Assembly (NCBI GenBank): GCA_018417955.1
Contig: JACTVC010000007.1
Span: forward strand, 248,001-312,000
Reading direction: 5' to 3'
Source of the DNA: Laccaria trichodermophora
Taxonomy: Eukaryota; Basidiomycota; Agaricomycetes; Agaricales; Hydnangiaceae
DNA length: 64,000 nucleotides
The position numbers were made by a program, and so were the translations under genes. Position 1 is the stretch's first letter, and every line of letters starts with the position of its first letter. This document shows, one piece after another, positions 12,008-23,693 of this stretch. The notes under the pieces are model-generated. The model saw only the letters and a program-made list of their open reading frames with translations. It was not told the origin of the DNA and searched no databases.

Positions 12008-13560
12008 ATGCCTCGAGAAATCGTCACCTGGACAATATAGAAATCAAAGTGTGTCCGCTGAAGAACATAACGTTCGAGAGTGTCCAATAGAACATATCAA
12101 GTGGGCTCCGTCTAACACGGTATCAACAAAGAAGGCATTCTTCAAGACTGGGCAACTGAAGGTCACAGTGGAGATCGCAAGGACGTATTCTTTCACCAAG
12201 CGGACGACAAACACTACATACCCCGAACAATCTGGTTGATCTGGAATCTAGAGTACTTCCATTCCTCGGAACTTGACTACATTTGACGAAATCTAGGTAA
12301 TAAACAACATTCTGGCTTTGCCGTGCGAATCTATAAAACCGGGGAACATTTCCATCTCAAAAGGCGGCGGAGGAGCGGGGAATCATTGAACCCAAGGATA
12401 TTCTGCTGGAGAACGAATCTATGAAGTGGCCATGGAAATGATAGACCGCGAAGCGGAAGGCAGCGAATCTCTCGAGATGTGTGGAAATGACATTCTAATT
12501 TGCGATCAGCGTAACAGGCATTTTGCAGAGATTCATGCTCATGCCCTCCATAGCTGGCGGGACTGGGTCTGGATTTGACTCTGTCCTGCTTGAACGTCTC
12601 AACGATAAATTTCCAAAGAAATCAATCCAGACATACAGCGTCTTCCCCAACCCGCAGGAAAGGGAGGTTGTGGTGCAGCCCTAAAACTCACTTCTGGCAC
12701 TCAAACGCCTGGTAAATCACGCAGACTCAGTCGTCGTGCTCGACAACTTCGGTGCTTTAACCCGAATCTCAGCTGATAGATTACACGTTCAAACGCCATC
12801 CTTTAGTCCGCAAAAGCTCATCTCTGAGTCCAAGCCGTGTCATTGATCCTTTTTTTTATACACCGTGATAGCGGGCAGTACACAGACGCTTCGGTATCCT
12901 GGATACATGAACAATGACCCCGTCGGCATCATCGCCTTTTGACGACTCCCAGCAAAACGACTTGCTATATCTCAATCCTAAACATTATACAAGGCGACGT
13001 GGACCCAACGGATGTGAGTCATAAGTCGATTGCTGATACTTTTTCAACTCACACTCTCCAATTGCAGGTCCATCAGTCGCTATTTTTGTTCCTTGGGGGC
13101 CTGCGTCGATACAGGTCGCATCAACTCGCAGATCGCCCTACATAGCTACGAACCATCGCGCGAGCGACTTAATGCTTGCCAAACACACAAGTATCGCATC
13201 GATAAGAACCGCCACTTTTCTTCCATGTACCCAGGCCTTGAAACCCTATGTGCAGCGGAGTTGTTTGAATTTGATGGGAATGCTGCAGCTCTTCAAACGC
13301 ATGCACGACCAGTTTGATCGACTCTAACAACGCAATGCGTTCCTTGAACAATGCAAGAAAGAGAAATGGTTTGAAAATGGCATGGAGGAGTTCGATGATC
13401 AATTAACGGGACAATTCATATCATAAATCATAGAGAACCTGCGAAGAACTTTTGAAGGAGTATAAAGCCTGCGAGAGCCCTGACTACATTATGTGAGTTT
13501 CTAAAACCTCATCAGGTGCACCTTTGAATGACTCGTCCGGGAATGGCCAGGGAGGGGCCG
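12008..13560 (+). pseudogene. Decayed gamma-tubulin copy with introns retained
   Basis: Pieces of gamma-tubulin occur in the right order but in shifting frames. They are MPREIVTW at 12008, an [21 protein letters not shown] segment near 12135-12220, a GGGGAGN segment followed by an in-frame stop near 12365, GYSAGERIYE near 12400, SIAGGTGSG near 12550, [10 protein letters not shown] near 12630, TPSKTTCYISILNIIQGD near 12943, and EEFDD near 13390. About 50 residues are missing between [10 protein letters not shown] (about 12910-12935) and TTPSKTT. Introns with GT-AG ends remain (for example 13014-13069), so this is a genomic duplicate and not a retrocopy. Gamma-tubulin nucleates microtubules and is essential, so a working copy should exist elsewhere. 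Frameshifts, a stop and a deletion make a functional protein unlikely. Confidence 0.85.
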
Positions 13561-13729
13561 ACGCTGACGCCGCATGAGCAGTCCTTGAAATCAACTACGT
13601 CTTCCATGATTCCGGTTCTTGTCATTAACAAGGGACAAGTGAATGATGCTAGATTGGCATCTGTCTAAGTCTACAGTTTAAAATCGCCCCAAAAATGAAG
13701 TATAGCAGGAATGAAGGAGCCGAAGGTAG

Positions 13730-14450
13730 CTATGTCTTCTTTGGCCCCTCCAGTTTCTTCCCAATGTCTGAACCTATCAAAGCTTTGAGATGGAGAACGC
13801 AGGGCAAGATGAGTTGAAGGAGCTTACCACGAAGTTTCACGCCGAGGACCCGTTCCAGCTTGCCGAGAATTTGAGGATTGGGGATGGCTTTGCTGGATTC
13901 GTAGTCTTGCAAGATAGATGGCTTTTCATTGATCTTTGCTGCGACGTCTTTTTGGGACAATTTGAGATCCATGCGAGCAGTTTGGATAGCCTTGAAGAGG
14001 ACCGAGTCAAAAAATCTGGCTAGAAAGCAGGGTTCAGACACGTACACGACCGACCGAGGGGAGAATCTTCGCAGGTGGGGCAACTTCATTCTCGCGGTCA
14101 AGTTTCGCTATACGTTGATGGTCGGTACCTTGTGAAAGTTGTCAGGTCTTTGCAATGTTGTACAACGGGTTGAATACATACCCTGATGGGCCTTGTTCCC
14201 TCCAGCGGCAACTTTCTTGTCAGTAGCAACGACAGCACCTGATCTTCGTGCCTGAGATGATGGATGATTTGTAAAGGAAGGGGGGGAGTCGAAAATATAA
14301 GAGGCTCACAGCTGTAGGAACGTCGAGTCAGAAAGGTGCACACATGTAGAATAAATTCAACCGACCATTGATATCAGAGTCTTTTTTGGCAACCTTTGCT
14401 ACCTGCCTCTTAAAGCCGATGACTGTCTTTGGTTCGTCCCAGTCGCTCAT
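13730..14450 (-). CDS. MBF1: Multiprotein bridging factor 1
   Basis: Small transcriptional coactivator that links bZIP-type activators to TBP and also acts in ribosome-associated quality control in yeast. The first exon ([16 protein letters not shown]) starts at 14450. Then come a basic segment with [17 protein letters not shown], a linker, and the C-terminal helix-turn-helix (Cro/C1-type) domain: [20 protein letters not shown] followed by a [24 protein letters not shown] segment. The protein ends in [10 protein letters not shown]. The order and size, about 150 residues over several exons, match the family. It is divergent to the tetraspanin gene on its right. Confidence 0.93.
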
Positions 14451-14788
14451 TGTGATGGTTGTGTTGAGAGGAGAATGCGAGTGAGCGGGGCAGCGTTGAG
14501 GCTGTTCTTATAATTATGTGACGCGTGACTGACATTGACTCGTCACTTACATTTGTTATGTAACACTCACGTGGCGCCATGACGACACATAGTGGATTCA
14601 ATTTCAATTCACGTTAATTTCTGGTTGTCTTCTTGGTGTGTTATTTTCCACATTTCTTCTTCTCTTACCGTCTCATTCATTCCGTTCGTTCGTCTCTCTA
14701 GCGCAAGCGCACGACGTTGAACGTCCTTTCTCTTCCTCCAACACTCTTTTTAATCGTCTTGTCTCTTTGAGAGGGATCTACATCGACA

Positions 14789-15723
14789 ATGGTCTCCAGG
14801 AAACTGATGCTTGTCTGGGCAGTCCTAGACTTTCTTCTTCTCGTCGCAGGCGCGGTAACCCTCGCTCTATCTCTCACATGGAGGACGCCCAATCTTCTTA
14901 TGAACATGGTCCTTTCCTCTGCCGATTTGACTGGTGTGCTGCGGTTTATTGCTTTTCTGGTTTATTTCTGATTATCCACCCCTTAGCTGGAACCGTGTTG
15001 GGAATAGCGTTGCTAATCACGTTTGCGGTTTCCATATGTGCCATTGTGCAGCGGAACCATGTCACCATTGGTCTTGTCATTCTCAACTATACCCTTCTTA
15101 TTGACGCCATCGGCATTATTATTATTGGCACTTTTGTTTGGTACTATACCCTTGGAGAACGTGCCAACTTCCATGTACTCTGGGCGGAAGCAAGCCGTGA
15201 AACTCGTATTACTCTTCAGGACCAGGTGTGTTCCTAAATATTGGCAAACCCGTTCACGACCTCATCGATTTGTTAGCTCAAATGTTGTGGATATTTCAAT
15301 GGAACAGATCTGGCTGAAGTCGGGGGTGATTTCTGTCAGACTCAAGACTTTATCACCGGTCTTGCCGCCAACATCTCATCCAATTTTTGTGTCACGCCTA
15401 TCACCGCCTTTGCTGACATGACGTTGAACAACGCTTTCACGTATGTTGTTCCATCTTGTTATCAAAATCTATGCTCATCTCCCTCTTTCAGCACTGTATG
15501 TCCTCTTGAACTTGATTTAGCAAAACTATTGGCTGAATTGCAATATAGGTATATGGCTTTATGGCCATCGTATTGTGTTTGCTTTTGGCGTCGCTGTGTG
15601 TTATCAAGAGGGTGAACATTTTGCATACTTCCAAATCATTTTCTTACCATTGATTTTCAGAGGCAAGAAGATGAACGTTTCAAGAGAATTGATGCCAAGC
15701 GGGGTGGAAGAGGTTTCGTTTAA
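14789..15723 (+). CDS. Tetraspanin
   Basis: Four-helix membrane protein of the tetraspanin family, which organises membrane microdomains; fungal members such as Pls1 are needed for polarised growth or host penetration in some species. Helix 1 lies in the first exon (MVSRKLMLVWAVLDFLLLVA). Helices 2 and 3 are in the LGIALLITFAV and LVILNYTLLIDAIGIIIIG segments. The large extracellular loop carries the signature CCGY motif near 15293 with further cysteines (DFCQTQ, NFCVTP), and helix 4 is VYGFMAIVLCLLLASL-like. The tail RQEDERFKRIDAK is basic and cytosolic. Whether it is PLS1 or the basidiomycete-specific TSP2 type cannot be decided by eye. It is convergent with the phosphoesterase gene, with about 195 bp between stops. 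Confidence 0.85.
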
Positions 15724-15918
15724 AGAAATGCATCATCGCTTTCAAGTAATTTCGATTCATTTCCCATAAAGCCTCATCTATCTATCCCCCATTGTTTTTA
15801 TCGAGCATCTTGTTCCATTTTAAGGAGTTTTTGTATACCACTGGATCTGATTATAACTTTGCTCCCTGCCGCCTGAACACAAGCGAAAGAGACTTGTTTA
15901 CAGCGCTGATCAATAGAC

Positions 15919-17059
15919 TCAGTTTCGTAAGTCTACAAGAACTGCTTGGGAACCTAAATGGGCAACTGCAGCGTTAACAGCCACCCGCTCAACATCGCCC
16001 TCTGTGATTATATCTGCCCCATGCGCCTCATGAATATGTCTTCTCAGATAATATACTTAAACCCAACGCAGAAGCTGAGGAATGACCGCTTACCCGAACA
16101 CATGCAATCGGCAAGTCTCCAGCGTCGCAAGCCTTTCGGCAAGTTGTCGACACCCAGCATTCTTTTCACGTCTCGTCCGGTCAAGAGTCATGTAAGGAGG
16201 CGTGTGGGTCAGAAGAATCTCAGTGTCGGATGGGATCTTTTGGTAGATCGCTGATTGTGCAACAATATTGAGTTATGAGCTGGAGAATCTCTTTGAAATG
16301 GATGAACCTGAAGCTTCGTCAGACGAGGAATACTGGAAGGCTCCTCGAGCGTATTTTCGAGCGGCCTGGAAAGAGCAGATGCATCGCCAGACTGGAAGAT
16401 TCCATTTCAACTTGACGTACTGGAGAACCATAGACCTTCCATGTTCGACCAGCTGGTGTCACGAAAGCGAAAGGTTCATGCTCCAAGTAGTATATGTCGG
16501 CCTCGCGCAAGGCATCGCTCTTCATAATCGTCCGTATCTCACGAAGTTGTTCAACTTCCTCCTAGTAAAATCGGCGGGGAAAATAAAAGAGACATCCGAG
16601 TGTATTCGAACGTACCTGCTCCAGTGTGGTATCTCCAGAAAAGTTTGGGTCTAAGCACAACTGAAACGTGCAATATTAACCGCCGCCGTGTTGGTTCTTT
16701 CGTAGTTTAAATCAAGCATTACTTACATCATGGTTTCCTGCTATAATTCTGGGAGCAAGTGTCAGCATTATCGGAAGTCTCTTTAGATCAAATCCAGTGG
16801 ATAGAAACATTTTTGTGGGGGGTTTTTGTGATTTCAACCACAAGAGCGTGGTATGCAACTGATGTGGATGGCCCCAGCTGCTGAGATCTCCAGCGTGTAA
16901 CAGAACATCCCCTGCTGGAATGGAGAAGACTCGAGAATGCGTATCAGAAATGCATACGAAGCGAGTCCAATTCGGGCCCGGGTGTGGAGGGATAGATTCC
17001 TGGTCATAATCCAGGTAAACTCGCGCTGAACTTGTTGCACAGTTTCGTGTTGAAGTCAT
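15919..17059 (-). CDS. Calcineurin-like metallophosphoesterase, MPPED/UPF0046 type
   Basis: Metal-dependent phosphoesterase. All binding motifs are visible in order: CISDTHS near 16950 (D-x-H), HAGDLSSWG (GD), IAGNHD near 16740 (GNHD), LLTHTPP near 16205 (TH), and the split motif GHIHEAHG near 16050 (GH-x-H), then a short tail ending VDLRN. The arrangement fits the MPPED1/2-like subgroup, whose members hydrolyse phosphodiesters such as cyclic nucleotides in vitro; the cellular substrate is unknown. I see no signal peptide, so it is probably cytosolic. The start at 17059 (MTSTRN) is preferred; an in-frame ATG at 17095 adds 12 residues. Confidence 0.85.
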
Positions 17060-17373
17060 GAGCTTGTCAAGAAATAAATTATCATTATTATACAAAACTA
17101 GTTTATTTTTGGATCAGCCAAGCTACAGCAGCGTTCAAGTGGTCCAAGATGCTTGAGGCCTACAATGTCAGTAAAAAGAAGGGACAGGAGCACCTAGAGA
17201 ACGTTATTCGTCAAATTCCAAGGACAACTTAGCCATTTTGTTCATCGGATGCTGGTTTGGAATGGTTGCAACCGGCAAAGTGATGCAAAAAGTCGCGTGT
17301 CGTATCAAGCCGCAAAAGAGGCTCAGCGCATCTGGTAACGCCATATTGGATAGCAACCAAGAAGAAGCAGAGT

Positions 17374-20086
17374 TCACTGAATGCGTAGCCGTTTTGGATC
17401 TACAGAAAAGACAGTAAAGCGATGGAGAAGCAATGATTTGCAATCCACAATTACCTGGAGATATCGGGGGCGATACATCTTCAACGTCATCACCAAAGTC
17501 TGGATCCACCTCCTCAAAGCCTCGCTTGGATGCTTTGCTTGAAAGTGTGTTTGAACTTCCATTGGAAGCTAAGTCTTGTTCTTGTTCTATATCCCATGCC
17601 GTGTCAAGTTCACCTTCGCCATCAAGGCTATCATCCCAATCGTCTGTCCCAACGAGCAAAGCCCCATCGTCAGTGCCATCTGCGGGAAATGGTAAGTTTT
17701 GAACTGTAAATGAGTCAGTATTGTATCAGTCCAGAGAATGCCAACCCTACGTTCAGATGACTCTTCATATGCCTCAACGCCTTCACCATTTTCGAGTTGG
17801 TTGTCATATGTATCTTCATAACAGGGTTAATTTAGATAGTCCCCATTGCAGAAGAATGAAGACTTGCCCAGCTCACCAGAAGTGACATTCTGATCAAGAT
17901 CCTGATGTCCTTGTCCACCCTCAATTGTAGGTTCATCTGGGGCACACAACCGCGACATGAGAATGAATTGAAACGGACGTGGTGCACTGAACTTACGGAG
18001 CTCGTCTTCGTCACCATGTTGAGAGGCGTTTTCTTCAGGTAACAAAGATGTTGTAGTGGCATATTCCTCTTCCTCCGCTTCACCGGACTCCTCCACTTCA
18101 CCAGATTCCTCTGCTGCAACAGATTCCTCCGCTTCACCAGATGAATCACCAGCTTTCGCGCCTTCCTCATCGTCATGTCTTTCAGATTCGTTGTTGTCGT
18201 CCCCCAGGCTCTTCACAACAGTCGCATATTTTTCTGTTGCATTACCTTCGGTGTCAAATTCAGAATATCGCCCGGATAAATGTAAAGGGGTGGCAGGGTC
18301 TGCAAAATCGTTAGGAGGGGCGGAATGCTCGAGGTTGTCTTGTTCATTGGGTGTTGGTATCCTTGTGATATTTTCATCTTGATGTTCGCCTTCTTCCAGT
18401 TGATTGACCTTGTCTTCAGGAAGCTCGTTGTGGTTTCGCGAGGAAGAGGTCTGGGAATCGTCGTTTTCTACTACCCCATCAGTATAGCGTCCGAATGGAA
18501 ACTGTGATGTTCACCTTCATTGTGCTCTTCTGCAACCGAAAAGGTCAATGCGTCGACAGCCTCTCCTTGTATAAGGTTGGAAACCCGCTCTTGAAGGCGA
18601 CGATAGTGCACGATAAACCTTGGAGAGGTGGCCGTAAGCCGAAGACGTAGGGGACCATGGATTCCAGCGGCGTCATGGAGAATATTGAGATCGTGCAACG
18701 TTACCTCGCGTGCATAAAAATTATCCTAAAAAATACTGGGATTAATGCGATACATTTTGAATTGGCCGTAGAAGATACCTCTGAAACAATGAGTTGCAAC
18801 TCGTAAGCATCCAGCGTCAGCTCAGCATTGGTACTGTCAAATAAAGTATGAAGGTGTTCTTCCTGTCGAAAAGCTTCAAAGACGCTGTGGAGAGGCTCAT
18901 AATAAAGAGTAGGACGGTGTTGGAGTATAACTTGGATGGTCGAGCTAGATTCTTCTTGCGGCTCGTTGAATAAACTGAAGTGGTGCTGCACTTCGGTCGA
19001 GACGAGAAGAACAACAGCAGGCGGAGGATCAATATAAACACCTTCCGATATTTCGTGAGGATCCCCCGTTGAATGGGCGGATAGGTCGGCCTGTTCAACC
19101 TCTGGCTCGTGCTCGAGAACATTTGAACCTTCATGATCATCGGTATCTTCTTCGAAACTGGGATTTACGTCCCCTGAGTGCGCGTTATGCCCTTCCAACT
19201 CCTTAGCTGTGACCGAAAAAACCTGAATCGTGTTGTCCGGTTCTTGATCTAATTCGGAAGCTGAAACAACTTTGGTCATATCTCCATCCTCGGTGACCTC
19301 TGCTTCGTTTATGATAACAGTCTCCGAGGCAGACGTATCGCCATCGGCAAAATGCAATGATTGCTGCTTTTCCGGAGAGAAGGATTCTAAGGATGGCACC
19401 TCTGATTGTTCACCAAAGGCGTTTTCTGCGGAAGACTCTTGGATCCCTTCGGGGAGCTCAACAGAAAGGGGTTCATTTTTAGACTCGTCGAAGGGATGAG
19501 ATGAGTAAACTTCGGGTGGAGCGGAGGAATGAACAAGCGACGCATCATAGACCTCGACGTCAAGTTCCTCGTCATCGTCCAACATCTCGTATTCGGGGAA
19601 CAATTCCATGTCAACTTCTATGCTGCCATCGCCCGTATCCATAACAGTGGCTTTCTGCCCCCTAGTTTGAACATGACGCAAATCTTCAGCGTTTTCGAGA
19701 GCTATAAATGATTCAGATTGCATCCCCGAGTGGGGCAGCTGGTCGTCGTCATGCATATGGTGAGCAGTAGTGTGGTAGGTTTGTGATACCGTTTCAACAA
19801 CGGAAGTACTTTGCGACTGCATTTGAGAATGCAAATGATGGGGTTCCTCCTCAATGGACTGCATCTCGGGACGGGATATGCCATGCTCAGACACCTGGTG
19901 AAATGTGGACTTGTGAGAGAAAAACAAAGGGTGATCTTGCTTGTGTGAATGTAAAGAGTCTTCCTCCATTATTTCTTCCTCTTGAATCCAAGAGTCTGAT
20001 GAATGGGCGTTCATAGGAACATCGAGGTCGCTCTGGTAATCGAGCATCTGAGTGTCATCAATGAATGCGTCCACCATGGTAGACAT
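17374..20086 (-). CDS. Large acidic, mostly disordered protein of unknown function
   Basis: About 850-900 residues dominated by Glu, Asp, Ser and His. The first exon starts MSTMVDAFIDDTQMLDYQSD and runs to about 18710 with little predicted structure except one patch near 18850-18770 (LDAYELQLIVSE). A second ordered patch follows the next intron (HDLNILHDAAGIHGPLRLRL, then FIVHYRRLQERVSNLIQGE). After that come Glu/Ser repeats near 18150-18050 (units like SGEVEESGEAEE) and the tail SKRGFEEVDPDFGDD, ending DPKRLRIQ at 17374. The basic KRLR end could be nuclear targeting. I do not recognise the family; the ordered patches and conserved-looking tail suggest a real regulatory protein. It is divergent to the small membrane gene, with 71 bp between starts. 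Confidence 0.7.
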
Positions 20087-20157
20087 GACGAGGGAAGGGT
20101 GTGATTACATAACTATGTCTAATTCTGAAATCAAGCAAGCTTGGCCCAAGTCGTCTT

Positions 20158-20831
20158 ATGTCTACTATCTCTCCTGACGATGTCCATGCTGCAGACACAA
20201 ACTATCTCGTTCGCGAAGCAATGACCACTGGCTACCAGTTCTTCTCACTAATTACCCCTCCGGCCTACGTAGCTTTCGTCATTGCAAGGCGTGGCCGAGC
20301 GGCCTTTTCCATAAATCGCCTTCTTCGAGCCACTTGGGTTGGGGGGTTGTCTGGTATGTATATATTCTCATTATTCGAACACTTACTCACGCGTGGCATG
20401 AAGGCACCCTGGGTTTTGGTGGCGGGGCATACCTCAGATACGCGTATTCAAGTGCCGAGTCCACAAGGGCCACAAGAATCGAGACTGCGTACAATGTGCT
20501 TGTCGTCTTCGCCTGTGCAGTAATAAGCGCGCTAAGTAGCTTTTTTTTGAAGCCTGCGATTATTCGACGACATGACCACGCCACCATTGGATCTATCCTA
20601 ATGGCTGTCCTGACTCCAGCTTTGTTGTGGAGACGCGCAAGTATTGTAAACTGTTGAGTCCCATATATGTGCGATTTTCAAGGTAGTCGCTAACTTGCTA
20701 CAGTGATATTAGGTGGTGCTGGGTTGGGCAGTGGAATCGGTTTGGTAACGCATTATGTCCGAACACTGTCGGGGAACCCAGCACATGCCCCTCGTATCGC
20801 GCCAGAAAATAATGGAAACAATAATTCATAA
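20158..20831 (+). CDS. Small multi-pass membrane protein, function unknown
   Basis: A protein of about 170-190 residues. It has a polar N-terminus (MSTISPDDVHAADTNYLV), a first hydrophobic segment (FFSLITPPAYVAFVIA), then RRGRAAFSINRLLRATWVGG. After an intron comes a glycine/alanine-rich patch GGAYLRYAYSSAESTRATRI, then the hydrophobic ILMAVLTPALLWRR and GGAGLGSGIGLVTHYV, and a polar tail ending at 20831. Glycine-rich helices and RR-type loops recall small mitochondrial inner-membrane proteins, but I cannot assign a family. Intron joins near 20505-20565 and 20640-20710 are approximate. Confidence 0.6.
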
Positions 20832-20896
20832 CAATTTATCACCACTCTTATACAATGTGCGTACAGTCAAGTTTGTGGTACTCGAGTTTTCAGCGC

Positions 20897-23539
20897 TCAG
20901 TCTCGAGCTTCGTCCTTCAATCGATCGTCAATCGTTGGGGATATCACAAGCAAATCCTCATCTCCTTCCTGTGGCCGGTAGATATTTTCTTGTCCCTTCC
21001 GTGCGCTATTGCCATCATAAGCATCCACAGAGCTCATATGCTCAGCGGAACAGACAGCCAGCTGATTACAATAGTGAGATTTAGTGCGATAAATAACCAT
21101 GTTGATTGCGCGCTCCCATTGTTTTTTCGCTTTGGTCGGCTCCTTAAGTTGTTCTTGAACTTTATTCCGCCTTGACTGCTCTTGAGAAATGGCGGCCTTT
21201 GTTCGGGACTGAATGAGTTGTGAATGATCCTTCAAGCGTATCATCTTGTTCACGAAATGGGAACCTAAAACCACCGTTTAGTCTTGTGTTCGTAATATCG
21301 TTATCACACTCACCCAGAAGATATCGACGCACAATGCTGCTCATTAAATCGCCGGATTCATGATCAATAAGTTGGCCGCTGCCCCGAAGTGCCTCATAGC
21401 CGTCGTGCCCATCCGCCATGTATTCTCGTGTAACAATCTTGTATTTCCTGCCCCCTTTGACACGCAGGACAGGTTCCAATTTGAGGTGGACTCCATTCTC
21501 ATTATTATGGCCATTTTCTCCTTCTAAAAGTAACCAAATCCCAATAACACGTTCACCAGGTTGTCGACGAGAGTCCCACGATATTCTCAAGCCTGAGACT
21601 ACAGGAAACCGCCTATGGAAAAAGAGTTAAATCTCGCTAGGCCAGAAAAAAAAAAAGGTGTCCTTACCCCTCCTGGGCAGGCCACATCCCAAGGGAACTT
21701 TCGATTGCATCCCATAATGTTGCGCCGTCAAGTTCAACAACAAGAATAGGATCCTCGAATGGTAGAATCTCGAGAATATCACCGAGCGTAATGGGACCTA
21801 TTCGCAAAAAAATGAAGCAAAAATTTAGACCAAGACGGACAATGCAGGATATACCTGGACCATAAGTAGAATCTCCTCTTAATGTTCCGGCACAAATCAA
21901 AACGCCATCAGCACCCCCGCAACCTTTCATGCATAAAGCATCATCGTACGCATGTCGAACTACATCCGCAAACCAATTGGCAGCCGGAGACTAGAGAAAT
22001 CTTTCGGTTGTTTCAATGGCGAGAGGAAGATACAACGAACCTCCGCCGTACGAATGTAGTAAGACCGAAGATCAAGCGTTACCGCCGCCTTACAAACCGG
22101 CGCCTTAAGTGTCGATGATACGGACGACAACAGTGTCTTGAGCAAATTTGTCATGGCCTTTGATGATCTAGTATCAGCTTCAACGGTGTGTCTCTTGCCT
22201 GAAAGTATAGTATCAACCCAGGTGTATTGTCAACGAAGAGACAATATTACCTGCAATTTCACAAATGACTTGGTTCCGAACGCTTCCCTGCGGAGTGCGT
22301 TGAAGGACAAGCTTCAGCTCGCTGAAATCCCGGAAGTCTGACCCACTCTTCACGACCAAAATGTCTCCAAGGTCCAATTCGGCTCCGAGAACCGTCTGTG
22401 TGAGATCATAATTGTCCCAAGTGGTTACACCCCGACTGACGTAGTAAAGATGGTCATGTCCACCCAAAATGAGGTCTACGCCATACTGATCATGTAAATG
22501 TGTAGTTTGTTGCGCTGCAGGGGATAGTGCCAGCAAATCCTTCGCAAGAGCAATATCCTATTGTGATACTTGATAAACCGTTTTCTCGTCCATGAAGCTT
22601 CTCGACAGGACGACGTACATTTGGTACCCTGTAATCGACCATTTATACGAAAAGAAATTATTTTGAGCCAAGTTCTTACCGACAGTGTGTCAAAGCGATG
22701 ATGATATCGCATTTGTATTCTCCGTTTGGATCCCGAAGCAGTCTGGAGAGCTCGATCCCCGTTTCAGCCATCGATTTGAAGACGAAATTGGACGGCCATG
22801 ATGCCACAGTGGCAATCCACTCCCTGGAATTAAGTAATGGCTGATAGCTTGTTTTGCATGTCATAAAGGCCTACTTCTCGACCAGCCCAATGATGCCCAC
22901 ACGAACCCCTGCACGATCGAAGACAACGAATTCGTTGAAAGGCTTAGGGGACCGAGACGTAGCGCGATCGGCGATATTACTTAGAATCCAAGGCTTTCGA
23001 GATACGTTAGTCAATGGGTTATAATCAAAATTCAGAGCTCACAAATGCGGTGTCATCCACCAACTTTGAAAGATGGGGATACCCTGAAACTAAATCGGTG
23101 CCCAAGATTTGAAACGGAAGGTTATCCACTGAACTCACCAAAGTCAAAGTCATGATTTCCTACAAAGGCGAAAGAGAATCAGAGCACAATCACCGTCCAA
23201 TACGGCGACAAACCAGTAAGGGAAACGTCGACACCAAGCTGGTTCATAACCGGGACCTATGTCATATGGATGATCAAGATATGAGATGGGCGACATCTGC
23301 CAAAGGGTATCTGTAGGCACCATATGACTTCCTCGAGTAACTGAACTTTCAAGAGACGGCGAAAAAACATCGCCAGAAAACAAGGTGAGGCCATTCTCTC
23401 CCCAGCCAGGTGACTTGCGGAGATCGTCCAAGAGAGCTGAAAACTGTGTTACGTCAAACGTCCCTGCAGATGACGGCGACAACTTTTGCGGTGTAACTCG
23501 ATAAACATCATTAAAGTGGAGTATGGAAAGCGTTGTCAT
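20897..23539 (-). CDS. 5'-nucleotidase / 2',3'-cyclic phosphodiesterase-like enzyme
   Basis: Two-domain metallophosphatase of the UshA/CD73 superfamily, which releases phosphate from nucleotides and related compounds. The N-terminal catalytic domain shows LHFNDVYR (D-x-x), LFSGDVFSPS (GD), the NHDFDFG metal site, IIIALTHCR (TH) and GGHDHLYY (GHDH). The C-terminal 5'-nucleotidase domain contains ADGVLICAGTLRGD, ITLGDILEILPFEDP and REYMADGHDGYEAL. A basic, coiled extension of about 100 residues follows and ends at 20897. The start MTTLSILHFNDVYR puts the first metal motif at residue 8 with no signal peptide, so an intracellular place is likely, unlike CD73. There are many introns. Substrate specificity cannot be read from sequence. 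Confidence 0.87.
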
Positions 23540-23693
23540 AGCCAGGATGTAGTGATATTACTTTGGTGATACTCGAGTATTTGAGTTTGTGATCGAAGTT
23601 GGATCGAAGTAGTGTTCAAGTTGATAACTCAATTTGAATTAGATATACTTAGTACATAGGACACTATAAAATATCACATCACAAAGAGGATAA

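Noticed and set aside
18056..18382. Plus-strand frame rich in Ser, Pro and Asp
   Set aside because: It is the antisense of the Glu/Ser repeats in the acidic protein gene on the minus strand, a typical shadow of low-complexity coding DNA.
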